Below, piece by piece: positions 1-6,521 of a stretch of DNA of 15,971 nucleotides. Position numbers and translations under genes: made by a program. This stretch comes from Calocera cornea HHB12733 (lineage: Eukaryota; Basidiomycota; Dacrymycetes; Dacrymycetales; Dacrymycetaceae), in contig KV424154.1 in the NCBI GenBank assembly GCA_001632435.1, positions 7,864 to 23,834 of the forward strand, read 5' to 3'. Under the pieces are notes generated by a model that ran no database searches, was not told the DNA's origin, and saw nothing but the letters and a program-made list of their open reading frames with translations. How positions within the stretch are numbered: position 1 is the stretch's first letter; every line of letters begins with the position of its first letter.

Positions 1-634
1 GAATAGTCTTACGCGCAGCCTCGCGTCGCGCAGGGGGGGGCTTGGACGAGGGGCGAGGAGTGCGGCTGGAGCGGAGGGGGGGCGAAACCGAGCGGCCAGA
101 GAGCCCGTCGAAGAGCGGATGACGTTCGGGGACGTCGTAAAAGACGCCGTTCTTCACGTCGTCGTCCGTCTTGCAAGTGGAGGCAGGCTCCATGTTGCCA
201 GCGCGAGGATGCTGCTAGAAACGATGGTTAGAACCGCCGTATCCGGGAACCGCCGGTTCCGGACTCACCGTCCACGCCAGCCACAGCATGCGGGCTCTGT
301 CCCCGAGGTACCTGACCTCCTCGAAGGGCCAGGTGCCGATCTGGTCCGGATAGTCCGCCCAGAAGCTGACAACAGCTTGCTGTCATGATTGTCAGTTAGG
401 GTTATGGAGCAGGGTTGTTGGACTCACCCTGTAGGCACCCAGCTGGTCCTCATCCATGGCCCAAACCGGGCGGTGATCCGCACGCGACTCCCACTGCATC
501 CCAACAGCCTTGCGTCTATCGCGCATGACCGCGAGCTCGGCCTTCGTGCGCTGGGGCCCGGAACCGGCGGAACGCCCGGAACCGGCGGTTGATCCAGTGC
601 CAGTGCGGGAGGGTTGGCGAACGGCGGGCGGCAT
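1..634 (-). CDS. Unrecognised protein, N-terminal part (runs off left edge)
   Basis: I do not recognise this protein. The start ATG is at 634, after a pyrimidine-rich leader on the minus strand, and three exons fit: 634-428, 379-269 and 214-1 (open to the edge). Introns are 380-427 (GTGAGT donor, CTAAC branch, CAG) and 215-268 (GTGAGT donor, CTAAC branch, TAG). All junctions are phase 0. About 177 residues are visible. They begin MPPAVRQPSR, then a Ser-Ala-Gly-Ser-Gly-Arg hexapeptide repeat (about 17-28), then a charged segment rich in Arg, Trp and Asp (for example VWAMDEDQLGAYR and FWADYPDQIGTWPFEEVRYL) that looks like a folded domain. A Ser/Pro/Arg-rich, probably disordered stretch follows. 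The second acceptor reads TAGCAG, so an alternative Gln could be included or skipped. Intron 2 holds an inverted GGAACCG/CGGTTCC. It might be a lineage-specific protein. Exon structure is fairly secure; function is unknown. Confidence 0.6.
557..588 (+). repeat. Two tandem 18-nt GGAACC repeat units inside coding exon
   Basis: CCCGGAACCGGCGG occurs at 557-570 and exactly again at 575-588, a period of 18 nt. Both copies lie in exon 1 of the left-edge gene, where the minus strand encodes the repeated hexapeptide Ser-Ala-Gly-Ser-Gly-Arg/Pro. Related copies occur outside the exon: CCCGGAATCGGCG at 791-803 and CCGGAACCGGCGG at 809-821, 17-18 nt apart, and an inverted pair in intron 2 at 246-261. From 834 onward the core changes to GGAAT and then GGAAG with the same spacing. 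Confidence 0.75.
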
Positions 635-830
635 GTTGACAGATGATTTCAAAGTTGAGCAGAGAGAGATGAGGGCAATGAGGAGAGGGGAAAGGTCGAC
701 GAGGACGAGGGTTGAGTCAGCGGCCTCGTGTTGAGCACATGGTGCACGGCCACTCGGCCCGCAGGGTTTGCGCCACCATGATTGGCTACACCCGGAATCG
801 GCGTAATTCCGGAACCGGCGGAACATTTGA
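635..830 (-). promoter_or_regulatory. Putative promoter and leader of the left-edge gene
   Basis: On the minus strand, the stretch from about 705 down to 635 is rich in C and T and ends directly before the ATG at 634, as in many basidiomycete leaders. A CCAAT box (minus strand, 785-781) lies about 147 nt upstream of the ATG, and a TGAGTCA (AP-1/Gcn4-like) palindrome is at 713-719. The sites are seen in the sequence; their use is inference, and a 7-mer like this is expected about once per window by chance. Confidence 0.35.
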
Positions 831-890
831 AACGGAATCAATTACTACTACGGAAGCAAATATACCTCCGGCGGAAGCAAAAAAGGCTCC
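791..890 (+). repeat. 18-nt degenerate repeat, GGAAC to GGAAG transition block
   Basis: Cores fall at 793 (GGAAT), 811 (GGAAC), 834 (GGAAT), 852 (GGAAG, in CGGAAGCAAA) and 872 (GGAAG, in GCGGAAGCAA), mostly 18-20 nt apart. The block joins the GGAACC form found in the neighbouring exon to the CGGAAGCAAA form that dominates the gene-poor region. Isolated reverse-orientation cores follow, for example GCTTCCGG at 911-918. No open frame here looks like a real protein. Confidence 0.6.
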
Positions 891-1003
891 GGTGTCCCAG
901 GACACCAATTGCTTCCGGTGTCCTTTTCGCGCATATCCTGACGGTACTCTCCGCTCCCGTGCTTTCATGGCATTTGCATCACTCGCACCGATATATAAGT
1001 GTG

Positions 1004-1111
1004 CTTCCGGATGTCAGTTTGCTTCCGATGTGGCGCTTACTTCCGCCTTGGTATTGGCTTTCCCTGGGCCTGTAGTTTCCGCTCCTGCATCTGCTTCCGC
1101 TTTGTACTTCC
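1004..1111 (-). repeat. 18-nt degenerate repeat array, inverted arm
   Basis: CTTCC cores (reverse complement of GGAAG) start at 1004, 1022, 1040, 1059 (CTTTCC), 1076 (TTTCC), 1094 and 1107, so the spacing is 18, 18, 19, 17, 18 and 13 nt. The arm ends next to the forward arm that starts at 1132, so the two arms read outward from a centre near 1112-1131. Reading frames through the arm are low-complexity and not taken as genes. Confidence 0.75.
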
Positions 1112-1131
1112 GCGGATTTCAACCTCACAGC

Positions 1132-1413
1132 GGAAGTAAGCAAACAAAGTCAGACTAAATACCCAGCGGAGCTGGATCGTACCCCGGAAGCAAATGCTCA
1201 AGCGGCAGCCAGCCATAAGCGGAAGCAAAAGGCTGGTAGCGGAAGAAAATAAGCCAAAGGAAGAAAAACATCCCTGGACGGAAGTAAATGCTCAGACGGA
1301 AACAAGCACGGGAAAAAAGGGAAGCAAATAACTAAGCCGAAGCACATATGAAATGGAAGCAAAAGCTCGAGCGGAATTAAACACTTAAATGAAAGCATAG
1401 ATCTATACTGAAG
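1132..1413 (+). repeat. 18-nt degenerate repeat array, forward arm
   Basis: Cores start at 1132 (GGAAG), 1168 (GGAGC), 1186, 1221, 1241, 1259, 1280, 1298 (GGAAA), 1320, 1339 (CGAAG), 1355, 1373 (GGAAT) and 1409 (TGAAG). Spacing is 16-22 nt, with weak or missing cores at 1150, 1203 and 1391 filling the larger gaps. The best units read roughly GCGGAAGCAAATGCTCA. One more isolated unit, GGAAGCAAAA, is at 1505-1514. It is a degenerate minisatellite-like array with no coding signal. Confidence 0.75.
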
Positions 1414-1620
1414 CCAACCCGAGAAGCGCACGTGGCGCGAGGTCCGCGTCGCGCTTCAAGGCAAGGGTCCGGCTGAGCGGAGGCTATTTGCGCTGCCACA
1501 CTATGGAAGCAAAATAGAGCTAACCCCTAACCCTACACCCCAACCCTGACACTGACCTGAGCAATCCATTTCATGTGCACATATATATTAAATTGACTGA
1601 GGTTTAAAAAATACAAAAGG
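1414..1620. other. Gene-free stretch with short telomere-like C-rich tract
   Basis: No gene is seen. The first half is GC-rich and unique. At 1521-1547 there is a C-rich tract with CCCTAA-like words (TAACCCCTAACCCTAC) resembling about four degenerate fungal telomere repeat units. After 1560 the sequence becomes AT-rich. The tract is too short and imperfect to call an interstitial telomere. Confidence 0.4.
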
Positions 1621-1658
1621 AAAGAGCAAGTTGGAATTTTGGCGAATAACCTTCAACC

Positions 1659-1740
1659 GGGAGACGGGAGATGGGAGATGGGAGACGGGAGATGGGAGAC
1701 GGGAGATGGGAGACGGGAGACGGGAGACGGGAGATGGGGG
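1659..1740 (+). repeat. Heptanucleotide microsatellite GGGAGAY, about 11 units
   Basis: From 1659 to 1735 the plus strand is an unbroken run of eleven 7-nt units, each GGGAGAC or GGGAGAT, ending in a short G run. The only variation is the C/T at position 7. The strand asymmetry (purines on plus) is extreme. The unit length is not a multiple of three, so open frames through it are trivial. Confidence 0.9.
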
Positions 1741-1848
1741 AAAGGCAGTCAGAATACAATCAGAGTAGACCAGAGATATCTTGGCTCAAAATAGTAAATT
1801 ATGAAGGGCAAGAGCAAGTTGGAATCTTGGCAAAGAGCTTTTAACAAT

Positions 1849-1960
1849 GAGGGGGACAGGAGATGGGAGACAAAAAATGGGAGATGGAGATGGGAGAGGG
1901 GGAGACAGGAGATGGGGGGCAGGAAGGGGGAGACAGGAGGGGGGAGACAGGAGACTGGAA
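1849..1960 (+). repeat. Imperfect GGAGA-rich purine tract
   Basis: This is the core of the second duplicated segment. It has irregular units such as GGGGGACAGGAGATGGGAGA and GGGGGAGACAGGAG with spacer changes, in contrast to the clean heptamer array at 1659-1735. It is followed by the small palindrome AAGGCCTT at about 1960-1967. Confidence 0.65.
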
Positions 1961-2000
1961 GGCCTTCAAGGCCAGGAGGATATAGTCAGAGTAAGGGAAG

Positions 2001-2253
2001 TTGATATGTTGTGTACCACACCAACCAGACACAGGGGTAGAGAGAGACAAATGAAAGATGTATATATATGTCAATGGTACAGAGCCTGAGGCTACCTGTC
2101 AGGGGACGCCTGATTCACCTACAACCTCTGGTGACCCGCAACATCTGTGTTGCCCTCACACTACCACTGCACAGAGTGATTCACCTCTTAGATTGAGGTC
2201 TCTTCTCCTCTTTCATAGCCTGACTGTACAAGATGGCCAGGACTCACAAGGCA
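2001..2253. other. Unique, gene-free spacer
   Basis: No convincing coding region, RNA gene or repeat is seen. There is a short TATATATAT at about 2059-2068. The composition is more AT-rich than in the genes to the right. Confidence 0.4.
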
Positions 2254-2640
2254 AGATGGGCACTGCAAACCCTTTGGGACAGCACTCCAGGCATAGCAAG
2301 ATGGTCACCACAACATAGACCCTGCAACATGGGTATCCTAATGCAGGAACCACATACAAAATACAAGGTAGGGCAACACAAGCACCACAATGCAGGCACC
2401 ATAGCATGGGCATCACAACATAGGCACCGCACTGTGCACCACACAACAGGTACCATACTGCACACCACAATATAGGCACTGCAAGACGGGCATGACAAGA
2501 CGGGCACTGCAAAATGGGCACTGCAAGACGGGCACTGCAAGATGGGCACTGCAAGACGGGCACTGCAAGATGGGCACTGCAAGACGGGCACTGCAAGACG
2601 GGCACTGCAAGACAGGCACCGCAAGACAGACACCGCAGGG
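2254..2640 (+). repeat. 14-nt minisatellite, degenerate left, homogeneous right
   Basis: The unit is GGCACTGCAAGACG (14 nt). From 2475 to 2638 units start exactly every 14 nt at 2475, 2489, 2503, 2517, 2531, 2545, 2559, 2573, 2587, 2601, 2615 and 2629, with only one to four changes each. To the left the same register continues in decayed form: GGCAC 2259, GGCAT 2290, GGTCA 2303, GGTAT 2332, GGAAC 2346, GGCAC 2395, GGCAT 2409, GGCAC 2423, GGTAC 2449. Since 14 is not a multiple of three, every frame reads the same low-complexity repeat, so open frames here are not genes. Confidence 0.9.
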
Positions 2641-2705
2641 CCACAAGGGAGCAATGCAGAAAATCAGCAGACTTGGTGAGGGACCAAAAACAACGGTTAC
2701 AATGA

Positions 2706-2945
2706 GCGAAGCGAGATGGGTTACCCTAGTGGAACCTGAAGCAGATGCTTCCACGGAAGTATACATTGGGGCGGAAGCAAATACACATACGGAAGCAAGA
2801 AAATCGGAAGCCAATGTTCAGCGGAAGCAAATGCGAAAAACGGAGGTAAATGGGCCTGCGGAAGCACGTGATGCTACGGCCCAGCGGGGCGAAGTGCCTC
2901 CATGTCACACTATTATCGGAGACGGACTAACAGAAGCACGGTAGC
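2706..2945 (+). repeat. 18-nt degenerate repeat array upstream of RPL5
   Basis: Cores start at 2738 (TGAAG), 2755, 2773, 2791, 2806, 2823, 2842 (GGAGG), 2860 and 2890 (CGAAG), mostly 15-19 nt apart, with further weak units to 2945. Typical units are GCGGAAGCAAATAC and GCGGAAGCAAATGC. It is the same family as the arrays at 791-1413 and 10045-10148. Because the period is a multiple of three, one frame gives a pseudo-repetitive peptide (units like AEANTH), which I do not take as a gene. Confidence 0.75.
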
Positions 2946-3175
2946 AAATGGTGCTCGCGGCTCCGCTCCCTTCATAATTTTGGGTAGTCCCTCATCGTCC
3001 TCCTCACCGACCCCGACGTCCCCCTCGCCAAGGTGAGCATATTACCTCTCCATGTCTGCCCTGTTCTCGCCTCCTGGACATCGTAGAGACCTGCGGATGT
3101 GGCTATCTATGTCAAGGAGACGCAGAATGGGGTGGATGAGCCGGCCGGAGGATGGGTGCTGATACCTTGGACCAG
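2946..3175 (+). promoter_or_regulatory. RPL5 promoter and leader, possible 5'UTR intron
   Basis: This lies between the repeat array and the RPL5 ATG. A pyrimidine-rich stretch at 2985-3030 is typical of ribosomal protein gene leaders. A good donor (AAG then GTGAGC, intron start 3033) and a branch-plus-acceptor just before the ATG (CTGATACCTTGGACCAG, ending 3175) would define a 143-nt 5'UTR intron. This is inference from splice motifs only; transcript evidence would settle it. Confidence 0.35.
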
Positions 3176-4212
3176 ATGCCCTTCGTCAAGACCGTCAAGT
3201 CCCGCGCCTACTTCTCCCGGTACCAGGTCAAGTACCGTCGTCGCCGAGAGGGCAAGACCGATTGTGCGTAGCGGACGGTGACTGGGGAAGATAGATAACT
3301 AACTGCTTGTTGTAGACTACGCCCGCAAGCGCCTCATCTCCCAGGCGAAGAACAAGTACAACGCCCCCAAGTACCGTCTCGTTGTCCGGTTTACGAACAA
3401 GAACATCATTGTTCAGATCGCCTACGCCCGTTTGCAAGGCGACTTCATCCTTTGTGCTGCCCAGTCACGCGAGCTGCCGAAGTTCGGGATTGAGCATGGT
3501 CTGACCAACTGGACCGCCGCCTACGCCACAGGTCTCCTTGCTGCCCGTCGTGCCCTCACCAAGCTCGGTCTTGCCGACAAGTACGAGGGTACGGTTGAGC
3601 CCGATGGCGAGATGACGCTCACCGAGGCTCTGGATGACGAAGACGCACCTCGCCCATTCAAGTGCTACCTCGATGCCGGTCTCAAGCGCACATCGACGGG
3701 CTCCCGTGTCTTCGGTGCCATGAAGGGTGCCAGCGATGGTGGCCTCTTTATCCCCCACTCCGAGAAGCGTTTCCCCGGCTACGATGTTGAGAGCAAGACT
3801 CTGGACGCTGAGGTCCTGAAGAAGTACATCTACGGAGGCCATGTTGCGGAGTACATGGAGTCCCTGGAGGAGGAGGATGACGAGCGGTACGTCCTGATAT
3901 CCTTTGAATAGGGACGTAGACGCTGATGAGCACTCCAGTTTCAAGAAGCAGTTTTCGACGTACCTTGCTGACGACATCGGATCTGAAGATCTCGAAGAGA
4001 TCTACACAAGTGCTTACGCTGCCATCCGCGAGAACCCGACGTTCGAGCCCTCAGAGAAGGACACTGACTGGAAGGCGGAGTCGCTCAAGTACAAGACGAA
4101 CCGCCTCAGTCGTGAACAGCGTGCTGTTCGTGTCCAGGAAAAGATCAAGATGTTCCAGGCCGGTGCCAATGCGGCAGAGGAGGAGGAGGAAGAAGACGAG
4201 GACGAGGAGTAG
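3176..4212 (+). CDS. RPL5: 60S ribosomal protein L5 (uL18)
   Basis: Structural protein of the large ribosomal subunit; the family binds 5S rRNA and delivers it to the pre-60S particle. Exons are 3176-3263, 3316-3886 and 3939-4212 (310 aa). Introns 3264-3315 (GTGCGT, CTAAC branch, TAG) and 3887-3938 (GTACGT, CTGAT branch, CAG) are both 52 nt. Splicing gives the family's N-terminus, [20 protein letters not shown] then EGKTDYYARKRL, and later [50 protein letters not shown] and [12 protein letters not shown]. Across intron 2 it restores [15 protein letters not shown]. The start fits the usual N-terminus and length (about 297-310 aa). An odd point is the C-terminus: residues 298-310 are almost all Glu/Asp, whereas yeast and animal L5 as I recall them end in a basic helix. 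Convergent with REX3, 211 nt apart. Confidence 0.97.
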
Positions 4213-4423
4213 GTGTGCACGCTGGCTGGCGCTGGTGTTTCGTAGTATTGCATATGGTGTATGGCTATGCGTATGCTTACTATGCTTTCCCCCAAAATCC
4301 ATTGGGTTTATCCTTGGAATTCACTATCAAGAGTGTGTTTCTACACGTGCTACTATACAAGTGTGTCGCCCCGCCAAAGCCCGAGTATTAACCGTGATAT
4401 CGAGAGACCTTACGACCACAGCA
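4213..4423. other. Convergent 3' region between RPL5 and REX3
   Basis: Short intergenic stretch of 211 nt that must hold both 3' UTRs and polyadenylation sites. No coding or RNA gene is seen. Confidence 0.5.
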
Positions 4424-6272
4424 TCAGCCACCTCTGCTACCGTTCTCTACCTTCTTGGTCTCGTTCTTCGTGCCATCTGAGGTCTTTTCTGTGCTCGCCG
4501 TGGATGCCCTAGTAGCACCCACTCCAGCAGCTTTCTTCTCCCTATCCCGTTTCACCCAGAACTTCACCAAGTTTAAGGCTCCCTGCGAGTCCTCCAAACT
4601 CGAATGTCCTTCGGCGCCCGCCGTTTGGATAAGCTGGCCCAGATGGACCTTCACCAGCTCTCGGAGTGCGTGTCGGATCGGCGGACCGGCGTGATGCGGG
4701 AAGAGCACTGCTGTATCGACCACGCGATAGTGCAGCATTCGCATAGTCTTCAAGTCGTTCTCTAACGCATGTCCGATGATGATAGTGTCCGGGCCGATGA
4801 AGTGGGCTAGAGCGGCACGAGCACCTTCAAGGTCCAGTATTGCCGCTTCCAGATTCTTGATTCCAGAGAACCGCGTATTATAATCTCTGTTGTCCGGGTC
4901 AGCTTTGGGAGAATAAGTACAAATGGAGACGTCGCACAGTGCCTTGACACCTTCGTCCAGCCGTACAAGCTCATCCAGCACTTCATCGCCTCTCCCGTCC
5001 ACAACCGTGATCCTGGCACAACTCATGCCCTGCGTCGTATATATCATTTCGCAGTCCAATGCGACCACGTCCAGTATCTTCCCTTCGGGTCCAGTATATG
5101 GTGCTGTCGGGGAGAAGGAATGTCGAGCATGCAAGTCCTCCGCTGAACCTTCGCGAAAGACATGCGGTCCCAGCTGACACCCTTCAGAGGCATCGTTCGA
5201 TTGACAACACGCGTAGAACTTCTCCCGCTTCCCACCGGGTACCTTCTGCATTCGCGGACGTGCCCAATGGAAACGGCAAGCAGTAGTGTCGAAGCCTTCG
5301 CCTTGGACAACAAAGTCCGTCCTGCAGCGCTCGCATGTCTTGGTCAAGCCATCATCGGTCACACGGTTTCCTCCAGGTTCTTGAGGGGCGTCAACGACGT
5401 ACTCCCACGTCGTCATCTCCTCTTTCGTCATGACGGCCGCCTCAATATCGGAAGCAGTGACGACAAGGGCGGCCAAGGATTGCTGCTCGCGCTGCTTGGT
5501 TGCGACCTGTGAGTCGGTTCCGACCGATGGGTGGGAAGCAGAGGTGGGGACAATACGTTTCTTGAGCCCGGCGAGGGTCGTAATGACCGCCTGGAGTAAG
5601 TCAGTGTGTATACAGGCTGTGGAGACTAGAGGGTGCGCACATTTCGATAGGTCAGCTTGTTTGTCTTATCGTAGACCTCGGCCTCTTGCTTCACTGCATG
5701 ATCGCGTGCGAGGTCCGGTCCAGATCCAGGAAGGATCGTAGAGTACAGCCGGTTGAACTCCTCCCAAAGTCTCGATACCATTGTCTGCCGGTCCTTCATT
5801 GGTATCTTGGAGTTGGCGGCGTTGATGGCTAGAACTGGTGGACCGGTCTAGCGAGTATGAGCTCGGATATATGACAACAGCTGAAATGTATGCGTACTGC
5901 TGAGCCAGCTACGGGTACAGGAACAGGAACTGGGAAGGGTCTTCGGGGCGGGGCACTCGGTGATGGAGATGCTGGCGAGGGGACCGAGGCAACCGCTTTG
6001 AGCTTTCTGGGCGGCTCTTCGTCTCCTTTCGTGGGCGTATCCGAACGTCGTTTAGCGGGGATAAGCTTTCCTAGCTCCGGGGCTGGGATAGGAGAAGCCT
6101 TTCTCTGAACAACGCGTTCGCGAGTCGGAGCCGTCGGCGATGGCACCGGCGACGGAGTGGCGCGGGCCTGAGCGATGATTGGGTCATTGTGCGAGAATGG
6201 ACAGGGGTTGCGGTGGCATTTCAGCTTCTCTGGGCATTGAATATCAGAGAAAAGTCCCAGGGGTTTGAACAT
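4424..6272 (-). CDS. REX3: RNA exonuclease REX3-like (DEDDh 3'-5' exonuclease)
   Basis: In yeast, Rex3 trims 3' ends of small stable RNAs such as RNase MRP RNA; a nuclear role is expected. Exons are 6272-5898, 5847-5641, 5590-4938 and 4886-4424 (565 aa). Introns 5848-5897, 5591-5640 and 4887-4937 are 50, 50 and 51 nt. The start MFKPLGLF is chosen because a CCCH zinc finger follows at once (C13, C19, C24, H28), as in this family. A Pro-rich linker with basic clusters (AKRR, PRKLK) leads to a conserved block with YRNAVITTLAGLKKR and HPSVGT, then a Cys/His-rich module (C280, C283, C299, H302, C322, C323, C332, H337). The exonuclease domain has Exo I DCE 373-375, Exo II GHALEND (D456) and Exo III H506/D511, all present, so it should be active. 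The last intron is in frame without a stop; removing it restores VKALDYNTRFSGI. Divergent from the Gfd2-like gene. Confidence 0.93.
4887..4937 (-). other. In-frame stop-free intron of REX3 (51 nt)
   Basis: The minus strand has donor GTGCGACG, branch AAGCTGACCC and acceptor ACAACAG. The 51 nt contain no stop in frame, so unspliced RNA would add 17 residues between VKAL and DYNTRFSGI. Family members as I recall them run straight through this junction, which is why I call it an intron rather than coding sequence. Confidence 0.85.
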
Positions 6273-6521
6273 GATACCCCTGTCGGCACAGAAGGTGCTC
6301 GTCGTTATGGACCAGGGCCTGCTGGGTGGCACTTGGAGGAGGAGCAAGGGACCAAGTACGTAATGAGTCAAATGCCTCCGCGTGACTGGATCACGAGCGT
6401 GTTGGCCACCGACCGCCTGTATAACTCCGTCGCTTCGCCATATACCGTTTTCTCAGCCTTTCTGATAACCACCACCACCCGCACGACCTATATCCTCTCT
6501 GAGAAGGATACTACATCCGAA
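6273..6521. promoter_or_regulatory. Shared divergent promoter, REX3 / Gfd2-like gene
   Basis: Only 249 nt separate the two start codons. A perfect TGAGTCA palindrome (AP-1/Gcn4-type) lies at 6364-6370. If the plus-strand gene instead starts at an in-frame ATG at 6363, this site would be coding. No TATA box is obvious. Sharing of control elements is inferred from the spacing. Confidence 0.45.

Larger units (their letters stand above)
1621..2000 (+). repeat. Duplicated segment carrying GGAGA-rich microsatellites
   Basis: The word AGAGCAAGTTGGAAT, followed by a T/C difference and TTGGC, occurs near 1623 and again near 1809, about 186 nt apart. Each copy is followed by a purine-rich GGGAGAY or GGAGACA tract and then by a related tail (AGTCAGAATACAATCAGAGTAG near 1747; ATAGTCAGAGTAAGG near 1981). 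This indicates a direct duplication of a unit with a microsatellite core, after which the two cores diverged. No coding function is seen. Confidence 0.65.

Noticed and set aside
1414..1500. Possible tRNA or structured RNA in the GC-rich stretch
   Set aside because: No A/B box pair or cloverleaf could be drawn by eye, and no GGTTCRANNC motif is present.
1521..1547. Interstitial telomere or chromosome end
   Set aside because: Only a few imperfect CCCTAA-like words, with unique sequence and housekeeping genes following; TTAGGG-like words in the intron at 395-407 are likewise isolated.
2475..2640. CRISPR-like array
   Set aside because: Units abut directly with no unique spacers, and the genome is eukaryotic.
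2213..2814. Overlapping Cys/Ser/Pro-rich or Gln/His-rich open frames on both strands
   Set aside because: They are translations of the 14-nt minisatellite; the same peptide appears in all three frames because 14 is not a multiple of three.
2738..2945. Repetitive protein with AEANTH/TEARKS-like units
   Set aside because: The apparent hexapeptide periodicity follows from an 18-nt DNA repeat; there is no conserved start context, no extension beyond the array and no family resemblance.
6189..6521. Upstream extension of the Gfd2-like gene
   Set aside because: The frame is open, but it overlaps the REX3 start on the other strand and looks compositionally random; a start at 6363 or 6372 cannot be fully excluded.
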